The notes beneath the pieces are model-generated. The model was not told the DNA's origin, made no database searches, and worked only from the letters and a program-made list of their open reading frames with translations. From Candidatus Woesearchaeota archaeon (GTDB lineage Archaea > Nanobdellota > Nanobdellia > Woesearchaeales > UBA10216): a stretch of DNA of 13,059 nucleotides. The stretch covers positions 1 through 13,059 of the forward strand of contig JAHFTU010000028.1 of NCBI GenBank assembly GCA_023269295.1. The letters run 5' to 3'. Positions 6,340-13,059 of the stretch are shown piece after piece. The position numbers and the translations under genes are program-made. The first letter of the stretch is position 1, and the number at the start of each line of letters is the position of its first letter.

Positions 6340-7515
6340 ATGGGGAAAATGGCTGCAGCTTCGGATGTAAATGCCAATGCAAAAGCCTCTTCTTACGAGG
6401 CCTACATGTCCAGAGTGGGCAATGAGAAAATCCCCTGCTATGAGCCTTCGCTGGGCGATGATGAAATCAAGCTCCTTACTGATGTCATAAGGCGCAACTG
6501 GCTTTCAGAAAGCAAGTACACCCGCGAGTTTGAGAGCCGCCTTGCTGTTCTTTGCGAGAGAAAGCATGCCCTGGCGTTCAGCAACGCAACCGCTGCCCTG
6601 ATTGTTGGCATGAAGTCGCTTGGCATCGGCCCCGGTGACGAGGTTATTGTTCAGAGCTTTACACATCCTGCAGACCCAAACTCCATCGCTGCGACCGGCG
6701 CAACTGCTGTTTTTGCTGACGTGGATGAAAAGACACTCTGCCTTTCAGTTAAGACAATTGAGGCTGCCATGACAAAAAAAACTAAGGCAATATTGTACGT
6801 TGACCTTTACGGCAACTCTGGCGATATAGCTGCAGTGGCCGATTACGCGAAAAAGAACAACCTTTTCCTCGTCAACGATTGCGCTGCTGCCCTGCGCAGC
6901 TCCTGCAATGGCCGGCAGGTGGCTTCTTTTGGCGATTTTGCCGTGCTTTCTTTCTTCGCTGACAAGACAATCACCACAGGCGAGGGCGGTATGCTCCTTA
7001 CTGACAGCCCAGCCCTGCTGGCTGAGTGCAACATTTACAAGCATGACGGCAGGAAAGAAAGGGGCGTTGACCTCATAGAGAGAAAGGGCTTTAACTTCAG
7101 GATTACCGAGCTTCAGTCAGCTGTGGGAGTTGCCCAGCTTGGCAAGCTCAGCTATTTCATAAAAATAAAGAAGGAAATTTTAAGGGAATACCAGCAGCGC
7201 CTGTCTGAGGTTCGTGAAGTAAGTGTGTTCAGGTTCAGCCCTGACTGCGACGCTGTGCCACACAGGGTCGTAATTTTCGTGCCTGACGCAGCAGCCCTGA
7301 TATCTTATCTCACTCCGCTTGGCGTTGGTGTGAGGACAACCTTCATGCCGATGCACTCGCAGCCCGTCTACAAAGTCAGGAAGGAGTTCCCTGTTACTGA
7401 GAAGTTATACGCAACCGGCGTGTGCCTTCCTTCAGCGCCTACTCTTACCGGCGATAGAATTAGTTTTATCTGCACTGCAATAGCTGATTTTTACAGTAAG
7501 GGTGGTGGCAAATGA
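6340..7515 (+). CDS. DegT/DnrJ/EryC1/StrS aminotransferase, GDP-perosamine synthase-like
   Basis: 391-residue PLP-dependent sugar aminotransferase. The first ~28 residues are an Ala/Ser-rich extension before the conserved IPCYEPSLGDDE. Seen: SNATAALIVG for the PLP phosphate site, GDEVIVQSFTHPA, the cofactor Asp in LVNDCAAALRS (D180; relatives read IEDCAEAFGS), and the Schiff-base lysine K209 in SFFADKTITTGEGGM. That last segment and the C-terminal MPMHSQPVYK region resemble perosamine synthase (RfbE/Per), which aminates GDP-4-keto-6-deoxymannose at C4. The intermediate is shared with Rmd, whose homologue lies at 2-604, which fits. Substrate is inferred; a GDP-4-keto-6-deoxy-heptose or a UDP-4-keto sugar is possible. 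The start at 6340 is set by the TATA box 31 nt upstream. ATGA overlap links it to the next gene. Confidence 0.85.
   Translation: MGKMAAASDVNANAKASSYEAYMSRVGNEKIPCYEPSLGDDEIKLLTDVIRRNWLSESKYTREFESRLAVLCERKHALAFSNATAALIVGMKSLGIGPGDEVIVQSFTHPADPNSIAATGATAVFADVDEKTLCLSVKTIEAAMTKKTKAILYVDLYGNSGDIAAVADYAKKNNLFLVNDCAAALRSSCNGRQVASFGDFAVLSFFADKTITTGEGGMLLTDSPALLAECNIYKHDGRKERGVDLIERKGFNFRITELQSAVGVAQLGKLSYFIKIKKEILREYQQRLSEVREVSVFRFSPDCDAVPHRVVIFVPDAAALISYLTPLGVGVRTTFMPMHSQPVYKVRKEFPVTEKLYATGVCLPSAPTLTGDRISFICTAIADFYSKGGGK
7501..7508 (+). promoter_or_regulatory. Shine-Dalgarno-like GGTGGTGG before the second aminotransferase
   Basis: GGTGGTGG lies 3 nt before the ATG at 7512, inside the last codons of the first aminotransferase, supporting coupled translation at the ATGA overlap. 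Confidence 0.5.
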
Positions 7516-8651
7516 CAGCGTGGAAGGTTCCTGCTACAAAGCAGTATTTTTCAGAGGAGGACATTGAGTTCATCACCGAGCGCTTCAAGGACATCCTTAG
7601 GGGGAATTCGTTCCTCACCATGGGCAAGTACGGCGAGGAGTTTGAGAAAAAGTTCGCAGAGTACACCGGCACCAGGCACGCGGTTGGCTGCAACTCAGGC
7701 ACGTCTGCGCTTGAGCTCATCTGCCGCGCCCTGAACATTTCAGGCAAGGAAGTCATTCTCCCGTCAAACACTTTTGTCGCGAGCGCCAACGCAATAATCA
7801 ACGCAGGTGGCATTCCTGTTTTTGCTGACTGCGGCGATGACATGTGCCTTGACGCTGATGATGCAATAAAGAGAATCACGCCAAGGACAGCTGCTATTAT
7901 GCAGGTTCACATTGGAGGCATCATATCTCAAAGCACGCTTAAGCTGCAGAAAGTTTGCAAAGAGCGCAACATCCACCTTATTGAGGACGCTGCACAGGCT
8001 CACGGCTCTGAGCTTAATGGCATCAAGGCTGGGGCATTTGGCACAGCAGCCGGCTTTAGTTTTTTCTCAACAAAAGTCATGACAACAGGCGAGGGCGGCA
8101 TGGTGACAACCAATGATGCTGCGCTGGCTGATAAGATGAAGTCGCTTCGCGAGTTTGGCAAGGTGAAGACTGGCATTTACATTAACTATTACACTGCAAT
8201 GGGCTACAACTGGCGCCTGCCTGAAGTGGCTTCGCTGATGGGCCTGAGGCAGCTTGCCTCGCTCCCCAAGTTTGTGAAGCGCAGGCAGGAGCTGGCCAAA
8301 ATTTATGATGATGAATTTGCCGGCAGTCCTGACATAAAGCTGGTTGAGCCTGCTGACAAGAAGGGCCACAATTATTTCAAGTACCTCATCATCCTGCCAA
8401 ACCATGACCGCGCTGCTGTTCACAAGGCCCTTGAGGCCGAGGGCATCCAGCCGAGCGGCTATGTTTACGAGATGCCACTTCACAGGCAGCCAATTTTCCC
8501 GGAGTCCAACAGGCTTTCGCTTCCCAAGACAGAGTTTGTGTCAGCCCACCACCTTTGCCTGCCTGTATTTTACAGCATGACTGACGAGCAGGCGCACTAT
8601 GTGGCAGCGACGTTGAAGAAAATAATTGCAGGGATGAAAACAAGAAAATGA
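7512..8651 (+). CDS. Second DegT/DnrJ/EryC1/StrS aminotransferase
   Basis: 379-residue PLP enzyme of the sugar aminotransferase family. Seen: NSGTSALEL at 61-69 for the PLP phosphate, a canonical LIEDAAQAHGS with D159 and Q162, SFFSTKVMTTGEGGM with the Schiff-base lysine K188, and GYNWRLPEVASLMGLRQL typical of the family. It is clearly related to the preceding gene but divergent: LTMGKYGEEFE at the N-terminus, a different loop after the lysine and a shorter N-terminus. It is therefore likely an enzyme with a different keto-sugar substrate rather than a recent duplicate. Known relatives transfer an amino group from glutamate or glutamine to 3- or 4-keto nucleotide sugars. The following SDR genes could supply or process such sugars. 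ATGA overlaps on both sides place it firmly in the operon. Position of amination and sugar are unknown. Confidence 0.85.
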   Translation: MTAWKVPATKQYFSEEDIEFITERFKDILRGNSFLTMGKYGEEFEKKFAEYTGTRHAVGCNSGTSALELICRALNISGKEVILPSNTFVASANAIINAGGIPVFADCGDDMCLDADDAIKRITPRTAAIMQVHIGGIISQSTLKLQKVCKERNIHLIEDAAQAHGSELNGIKAGAFGTAAGFSFFSTKVMTTGEGGMVTTNDAALADKMKSLREFGKVKTGIYINYYTAMGYNWRLPEVASLMGLRQLASLPKFVKRRQELAKIYDDEFAGSPDIKLVEPADKKGHNYFKYLIILPNHDRAAVHKALEAEGIQPSGYVYEMPLHRQPIFPESNRLSLPKTEFVSAHHLCLPVFYSMTDEQAHYVAATLKKIIAGMKTRK

Positions 8652-9613
8652 AATGCTTTGTAACAGGGGGAGCGGGCTTTATAGGAAGCCATCTTGTGGA
8701 CAGGCTTATGGCTGATGGCCACAGCGTCGTTGTGTACGACAACCTCTCCCTTGGCAGGCAGGAATTTATCAGCCATCATCTTCGCAGCAGCAAATTTCGC
8801 TTTGTCAAGGCAGACTTGCTGGACACAAAGTCGCTCAATGCTGCCATGAAGGGCAGCAACATAGTGTTTCATCTTGCTGCGAATTCTGACATTGTCAAGA
8901 GTGCGAAGCACACGAGGATTGACCTTGAGCAGGGCACGATGGCAACTTACAATGTGCTTGAGGCCATGCGCGCAAACAACGTCAGTAAGATTGTTTTCAC
9001 TTCAAGCAATGTTGTTTACGGCGAGGCTAGGAAGCTGCCCATCCCTGAGGATTACGGGCCTTTGTTCCCGATTTCAATGTATGGGGCCAGCAAGCTTGCC
9101 TGCGAGGCCCTCATCTCAGCGTTTTGCCACAATTTTGGCTTCAAGTCATGGATTTACAGGTTTGCCAACGTGATTGGTCCCAGGATTACTCACGGCGTCA
9201 TGCTTGACTTTTACAGGAAGCTCCAGAAAAACAACAGGGAGCTTGAGGTGCTTGGCAACGGCAAGCAGGCCAAGCCGTACATTGAGGTGCATGATGTTGT
9301 TGATGGCATGCTTTTCGGGCTGAAGCACAGCAGCGACAGCGTGAACTACTTTAACCTTGGCACCGAAGGCCTGACATCGGTAACTGTTATTGCGCATGAG
9401 GTGATAAGGGTGCTTGGCCTCAGCAATGTGAAGCTTAGGTTTACCGGCGGTATCAGGGGCTGGCCTGGCGATGTTGCCCGTGTCAGCTTGGACATGGGAA
9501 AGCTCAGGGCGCTTGGCTGGAAGCCAAAGCACCCGACTTCAGACGATGCCATGCGCGTTGGCTTAAGCGCTATCATGAAGGAGCTCAGGGAATCGCTTGG
9601 CGCAATAAAGTGA
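8648..9613 (+). CDS. NAD-dependent nucleotide-sugar epimerase (GalE-like extended SDR)
   Basis: 321-residue extended SDR. Seen: FVTGGAGFIGSHLVDRL with GxxGxxG at 7-13, D31 in VVVYDNLS which favours NAD over NADP, VFHLAANSDI, the catalytic FTSSNVVYG Ser, and MYGASK with Y145 and K149. RFANVIGPR and the YFNLGTEG strand follow. The complete catalytic set contrasts with the SDR at 5384-6313. Relatives include UDP-glucose/GlcNAc 4-epimerases and dehydratases; a role in interconverting a nucleotide sugar for the glycan is likely but the substrate cannot be read out. It overlaps the upstream aminotransferase by ATGA and the downstream SDR by GTGA, so the three are almost surely made from one transcript. 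Confidence 0.83.
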   Translation: MKCFVTGGAGFIGSHLVDRLMADGHSVVVYDNLSLGRQEFISHHLRSSKFRFVKADLLDTKSLNAAMKGSNIVFHLAANSDIVKSAKHTRIDLEQGTMATYNVLEAMRANNVSKIVFTSSNVVYGEARKLPIPEDYGPLFPISMYGASKLACEALISAFCHNFGFKSWIYRFANVIGPRITHGVMLDFYRKLQKNNRELEVLGNGKQAKPYIEVHDVVDGMLFGLKHSSDSVNYFNLGTEGLTSVTVIAHEVIRVLGLSNVKLRFTGGIRGWPGDVARVSLDMGKLRALGWKPKHPTSDDAMRVGLSAIMKELRESLGAIK

Positions 9614-10632
9614 AAAATACTTCGGTGGTCAAAATCAAAAAGCATTCTGGAAAAGTTCTTGTTACTGGCGCTGCCGGCTTTGTTGGCTCTCACTTGGCTG
9701 AGCGCCTTGCTGAGCTGGGCGAGCGGGTTGTGTGTGCTGTTTTTGACAAGGACAAGGTAAATTACCTCCCCCCCGAGTTGCAAAAGAGCGCTCTTGTCGG
9801 CGATGTCCGTGACAAGCGTTTTGTCGCGCAGGCCATGGCCGGCTGCACTAGAGTATTTCACCTTGCTGCCACGCTGAACGAGCCTTCAGTTCCTGAGAGC
9901 GAGTTCCACACGACTAATGTGGTTGGCACGAGGAATGTCATGGAGGCAGCCCTTGCCCTGGGCGTTGAGAAGGTTGTCCATGTTAGCAGCGTTGCCACGA
10001 TTAAGCAGAGCCCGCTGAGGGTCGATGAGGAGTACTTGTTTGAAGGTCCTTTTGACGGCCCTTATGCGCTTACGAAGTACAAGAGCGAGAAGGTTGCGTT
10101 TGAGTACGGCGCCCGCGGCCTCAAAGTGACTGTTGTCAACCCCACAATTATTTACGGCCCTAGGGAAACGCACACTCTTGGCCAGATATTCAGGAACTAC
10201 CTGCAGCCAAATGTGCGCTTTGTTGGCTTCAGGAACTCTGTTCTTAACCTGATTTACGTAAAGGATGCTGTGAAAGGCATGATGTTGGCTATGGAGAAAG
10301 GCCGGTCTGGCCACCGCTACATTCTTGGTGGCGATGAGATGACGCTTGGCCAGTTTGTCGGGATGCTTGATGAGCTTACAGGAACCCGGAAGCGCGTTAT
10401 TGCCCCGCCCGATGCCCTGATTGAGCTTGGCGTTTCAATTGCAGAGCCGCTTTTTTCGCTGGTTGGCTTGCATCCTCCGCTGATGAAGGCCCAGATTAAC
10501 GCGATGAAGAGGGGGACTGCGGTTGACATTTCAAAGGCAAGGAAGGAACTTGGCCTCCGCAACAGACCGGTGAGGGAAGGACTGAAGGAAACGCTTGACT
10601 GGTACAGGCAGACAGGCTACATCAGGATTTAA
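9610..10632 (+). CDS. NAD(P)-dependent SDR, HpnA/dihydroflavonol-reductase-like sugar epimerase family
   Basis: 340-residue extended SDR starting at a GTG that overlaps the previous stop (GTGA); a GTG five codons on is an alternative. Seen: KVLVTGAAGFVGSHLAERL with the Gly-rich loop at 19-26, VFHLAA, VHVSSVAT with the catalytic Ser, PYALTKYKSE with Y152 and K156, and VVNPTIIYGPRE. The C-terminal half, with LSRY-less FVGMLDELTG and an amphipathic stretch around 270-290, resembles the HpnA/3-beta-HSD/dihydroflavonol reductase branch more than GalE. In bacteria HpnA-like proteins are called hopanoid-associated sugar epimerases, but no hopanoid genes are here and the context is sugar nucleotide metabolism. 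Likely a reductase or epimerase on an activated or lipid-linked sugar. It is intact, with all catalytic residues. Confidence 0.78.
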   Translation: MKNTSVVKIKKHSGKVLVTGAAGFVGSHLAERLAELGERVVCAVFDKDKVNYLPPELQKSALVGDVRDKRFVAQAMAGCTRVFHLAATLNEPSVPESEFHTTNVVGTRNVMEAALALGVEKVVHVSSVATIKQSPLRVDEEYLFEGPFDGPYALTKYKSEKVAFEYGARGLKVTVVNPTIIYGPRETHTLGQIFRNYLQPNVRFVGFRNSVLNLIYVKDAVKGMMLAMEKGRSGHRYILGGDEMTLGQFVGMLDELTGTRKRVIAPPDALIELGVSIAEPLFSLVGLHPPLMKAQINAMKRGTAVDISKARKELGLRNRPVREGLKETLDWYRQTGYIRI

Positions 10633-10649
10633 CGCTCGCGGAAATTAAA

Positions 10650-12449
10650 ATGGACGTGCTTGCTAACAGGAAATTTGTGGCCGCAGCAGTAGCCCTTCTT
10701 CTCCTTGCTTTTGTGGGGCAGTCGCTGTATTTTGCAGCCATAAGCACATACACGTACGATGAAACAGTCAGCGTCATCAATGGCTACTATTACATTACCA
10801 CTCACGACCTGCGCCTTGGCCTGAGCCAGCCTCCTCTCAGCGCTTACTTGTCAGCCATCCCGCTTTTTTTTATGCACGCCAATTTTGACTTCAGCAGGGA
10901 ATCGTGCCGCACATACGACAACTGGCTTTGCGCGCAGCAGGTTCTTTTTGAGAGCGGCAATAACGCTGCGCAGATTCTTTTCTTTTCCCGCCTTGTGTCA
11001 ATCCTTGCAATGGCTGGCACTGGCATTGTTATTTTTCTTTTTGCCTCAAGGCTTTTCGGCAGCAAGGCAGGCCTGCTGTCGCTTGCGCTGTTCGCTGTGA
11101 ATCCTGTCCTCATTTCGCAGGGCTCGCTCGCCCTTACAAACCCGTTCCTGACCTTTTTTGTGGCCTTGAACTTGTACATGTTTTTCCTGCTCCTGAAGTC
11201 GTTTTCGTGGAGGCTGTTCACCGCATTTGCCGCGACTTTCGCGCTGGCCATGGTTTCAAAGGTGAATGCTTTCCTGCTGCTGCTGGTGTATGCTTTGGCG
11301 CTGTTGGTGCTATGCCTATGGAAGCCTGCTGGCTTCAGCATTCTGGGCATGAGCCCGCAACACATTAACTGGAAGGCGCAAATCGGGTTGCGCCCGATTG
11401 CGCATTCCGCCTTTCGCGGAATTGCGCTGCTTGGGCGCCTGGCTGTTTTTGCAGCGGTTGCCTTCATTGTTGTCCTCGCTGTTTACCAGTTCCAGTTTGG
11501 CACGCTTGCAGGCTCAGTTCCGCCGAAGAATGTTCATGATTTTGAATCAAAGGTTTTGCCAAAGCTTCCTGCTTCTGTTGGCGCTGCTGCCAAAGCTGTT
11601 GTTTTCCGGCTGCCAATACCCTTCCCGTCATTTTTTTCAGGGGCAGCGTGGCATTCTGTTGCCGGGCAGGGCAAGGTTTCATTCCTTAACGGCGCAGCGT
11701 TTACCGGCCACAAGCTCTTTTTCATCCCAATTGTCCTGCTTGCAAAGACGCCTGTTGCTTTCCTTCTGCTGGCTGTTTTTGGATTGGCTGCCTGCTTCAA
11801 GAGGAAGCTCACTAATGATGTAATTGCATTGCTGCTGTTACTTTCTGCTGCTGTTGCTTGGGTTGTTTTCTTTTCAGCCAGTGTTAATTCCGGCGTTGCC
11901 CACCTGCTGCCTGTTTATGTTTTCCTTGCCATTCTTGCAGGCGCGGCAGCAACCGTCAAAAGTCGCGTTGTGCCAGCGTTCATTGCAGTGATGCTGCTGT
12001 GGAATGTCATTGCGGCGCTCTCGATAGCCCCTCACTACCTGGCATATTTCAACGAGCTTGTCGGCGGGCCTGACCGCGGCCACAGGATTGTTGGCGTTCC
12101 TAATTTCGACTGGGGCCAGGACCTGCCTGCGCTTAAGCAGTACATGGCGGGCAGCAGCATTCCCTCAGTTAAGCTGAGCTACTTTGGCACAGCCGACCCT
12201 TCTTATTACGGCATAAATCATGAGTATCTTGCTTCCCCAAGGTTCCAGCCGTGGGATCCGGAATACGTTCCTGTTGTTCCGAAGGATTACACTGAGCAGT
12301 GTGGCAAGGCCACTGGCATTATTGCAGTCAGCGCCACCAACTATTACGGGGTTTTTCTGAACAACCGGGGCTGCTACGCCTGGCTGCAATCTTACGCGCC
12401 CATCGCCCGCCCAGGCCACACTATTTTCGTTTATAATATTTCTGGATAA
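10650..12449 (+). CDS. GT39-like (GT-C fold) polytopic membrane glycosyltransferase
   Basis: 599 residues with about 12 hydrophobic segments, the first at 9-30 and the last ending near residue 465. The first outer loop holds TYDE (D37, E38), the acidic pair expected at a GT-C active site, followed by LSQPPLSAYLSAIPLFF, a PPL motif seen in PMT/ArnT-type transferases. After the last membrane span comes a soluble tail with YFNELVGGPDRG and NFDWGQDLPAL (D487-L492), a hallmark of this prokaryotic GT39-like group. Relatives move a sugar from a polyprenyl-phosphate donor to a lipid, protein or glycan on the outer face. The GT2 enzyme at 4663-5373 could make the donor. The loop between spans 7 and 8 contains an in-frame palindromic segment (11376-11427). 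It starts 17 bp after the previous stop and ends against the next promoter. Confidence 0.85.
   Translation: MDVLANRKFVAAAVALLLLAFVGQSLYFAAISTYTYDETVSVINGYYYITTHDLRLGLSQPPLSAYLSAIPLFFMHANFDFSRESCRTYDNWLCAQQVLFESGNNAAQILFFSRLVSILAMAGTGIVIFLFASRLFGSKAGLLSLALFAVNPVLISQGSLALTNPFLTFFVALNLYMFFLLLKSFSWRLFTAFAATFALAMVSKVNAFLLLLVYALALLVLCLWKPAGFSILGMSPQHINWKAQIGLRPIAHSAFRGIALLGRLAVFAAVAFIVVLAVYQFQFGTLAGSVPPKNVHDFESKVLPKLPASVGAAAKAVVFRLPIPFPSFFSGAAWHSVAGQGKVSFLNGAAFTGHKLFFIPIVLLAKTPVAFLLLAVFGLAACFKRKLTNDVIALLLLLSAAVAWVVFFSASVNSGVAHLLPVYVFLAILAGAAATVKSRVVPAFIAVMLLWNVIAALSIAPHYLAYFNELVGGPDRGHRIVGVPNFDWGQDLPALKQYMAGSSIPSVKLSYFGTADPSYYGINHEYLASPRFQPWDPEYVPVVPKDYTEQCGKATGIIAVSATNYYGVFLNNRGCYAWLQSYAPIARPGHTIFVYNISG
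11376..11427. repeat. Nested double inverted repeat inside the membrane glycosyltransferase gene
   Basis: Two adjacent hairpins are visible. The first pairs AATCGGG (11381-11387) with CCCGATT (11393-11399). The second pairs ATTCCGC (11404-11410) with GCGGAAT (11416-11422). Both have 5-base loops and perfect 7-bp stems that extend through flanking GCGC blocks with one bulge each. GCGCAA (11376-11381) can also pair with TTGCGC (11422-11427) to enclose both. The region encodes residues 243-259 in a loop between membrane spans, in frame. It could be an inserted palindromic element or a structured mRNA segment. Confidence 0.6.
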
Positions 12450-12450
12450 G

Positions 12451-12458
12451 TTTAAATA
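12451..12458 (+). promoter_or_regulatory. Archaeal TATA box TTTAAATA before the GT4 gene
   Basis: TTTAAATA begins 30 nt before the ATG at 12481 and 1 nt after the TAA stop of the membrane transferase. GGATAAG just upstream is a plausible BRE. It implies a leaderless transcript starting the next operon. Confidence 0.7.
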
Positions 12459-12480
12459 ACGCCCTGCCTTCGTTGCCACC

Positions 12481-13059
12481 ATGAAAGTCCTCGTTACTTT
12501 ATCAAGCGCATTCCCCAGGTGGCATAATGACAGTGCCCCTGTTTTTGTGAGGGACTTATGTGCTGTGCTTGCCAAGCGCGGTGTTGAAATAGTTGTTTTG
12601 GCCCCACACCACCCTGGCGCCAAGCGCTTTGAGATGGTTGATGGGATGAGGGTGCACCGCTTCCGCTATTTTTTCCCCAGCAGCCTTGAAAGGCTTTGCT
12701 ACGATGGCGGCATACTTGCTAACATCAAGAAGAGCTTTCTCGCAAGGCTGCAGCTTCCATTACTCGTCTTTGCTGAATTATTCTCTTTGTTCGCAGTTGC
12801 TTCCAAAGAAAAGCCAGACCTTATCCACGCCCATTGGATTCTTCCTCAGGGATTCACTGCAGCGATTGTTTCAAAGCTGCTGGGCATCCCGTTTGTCGTG
12901 ACAGCCCACGCCGGTGATGTTTTCCCTCTTAACAAGCCGCTTTTCCGCCTGCTGTCGCGCTTTTCCATCAACGCAGCGTCAGCTGTTACTGTAAACAGCC
13001 GCTTTACAAAGGCAGCGGTTGAGAAACTTGCAGATAAGGCAGCTCGCGTTATTCCTATG
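12481..13059 (+). CDS. Family 4 (GT-B) glycosyltransferase, N-terminal part (3' truncated by window)
   Basis: 193 codons are open to the window end without a stop, so only the acceptor-binding N-terminal Rossmann domain is visible. Seen: KVLVTLSSAFPRWHNDSAPVF, in which the start strand and a loop before VRDLCAVLAKRG are typical of GT4; HAHWILPQGF at 116-125, a strong GT4 signature; TAHAGDVF at 141-148 (usually HGSD, here HAGD); and AASAVTVNSRFTK at 165-177. The donor-binding domain with the E-x7-E motif would lie beyond 13059. The role is probably adding a sugar from a nucleotide donor to the growing glycan on the cytosolic side. Start is set by the TATA box 30 nt upstream. Donor and linkage cannot be told. 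Confidence 0.85.
   Translation, partial: MKVLVTLSSAFPRWHNDSAPVFVRDLCAVLAKRGVEIVVLAPHHPGAKRFEMVDGMRVHRFRYFFPSSLERLCYDGGILANIKKSFLARLQLPLLVFAELFSLFAVASKEKPDLIHAHWILPQGFTAAIVSKLLGIPFVVTAHAGDVFPLNKPLFRLLSRFSINAASAVTVNSRFTKAAVEKLADKAARVIPM

Noticed and set aside
9610..10632. Hopanoid biosynthesis role for the HpnA-like SDR
   Set aside because: No squalene-hopene cyclase or other hopanoid gene is present, and the locus looks archaeal and devoted to sugar nucleotides. The similarity is to the broad SDR branch only.
10844..11467. Long open frame on the minus strand opposite the membrane glycosyltransferase
   Set aside because: It is antisense to a convincing GT39-like gene, has a Lys/Arg/Ser-rich composition with no recognisable domain, and has no promoter or SD site. 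It is a by-product of Leu/Ala-rich codons on the other strand.
1..13059. tRNA, rRNA, CRISPR array or insertion sequence
   Set aside because: No cloverleaf, regularly spaced repeats, transposase motifs or terminal inverted repeats were seen by eye. Coding regions fill almost the whole window.

Overview
The window reads as archaeal chromosome. The genes are packed with ATGA or GTGA overlaps. Four operon starts carry a TTTAAATA-like TATA box about 29-32 nt before the start codon, which implies leaderless or nearly leaderless transcripts, while internal genes carry Shine-Dalgarno-like GGAG/GGTG sites. G+C is moderate (near 50-55% in most sampled lines). The lineage cannot be fixed from this window; a DPANN or other uncultured archaeon is a guess. 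No rRNA, tRNA, CRISPR array or insertion sequence was seen, and no gap between genes exceeds 65 bp.

All thirteen genes fit one theme: making activated sugars and assembling a surface glycan. Left end, plus strand (2-1725): the 3' two thirds of an Rmd-like GDP-4-keto-6-deoxymannose reductase gene, then an N-terminally anchored SGNH/GDSL-type protein. Minus strand (4597 back to 1708): three coupled genes that together supply all four steps from sedoheptulose 7-phosphate to GDP-D-glycero-alpha-D-manno-heptose. These are a fused nucleotidyltransferase/GmhB phosphatase, an HddA-type GHMP kinase and a GmhA isomerase. Plus strand (4663-6313): a DPM1-like family 2 glycosyltransferase and an SDR sugar epimerase that has Phe at the catalytic Tyr position. 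Plus strand (6340-12449): a perosamine-synthase-like DegT aminotransferase, a second DegT aminotransferase, two further extended SDR sugar enzymes and a large GT39-like membrane glycosyltransferase. Right edge (12481 on): the start of a GT4 glycosyltransferase.

Inferred working model: the heptose genes make GDP-heptose. Rmd and the Per-like aminotransferase act on 4-keto-6-deoxy GDP-sugars, possibly including a heptose version. The SDRs and second aminotransferase supply further modified sugars. The GT2 enzyme charges a polyprenyl phosphate, the GT39-like protein transfers from that lipid carrier outside the membrane, and the GT4 builds the chain inside. The product could be an S-layer N-glycan, a glycolipid or a capsule; the sequence does not decide.

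The main items for a second look are the complete heptose pathway with its enzyme fusion in an archaeal-type locus, two nested hairpins inside the membrane transferase gene, the Tyr-to-Phe SDR, and a very tight divergent promoter pair at 4622-4640.
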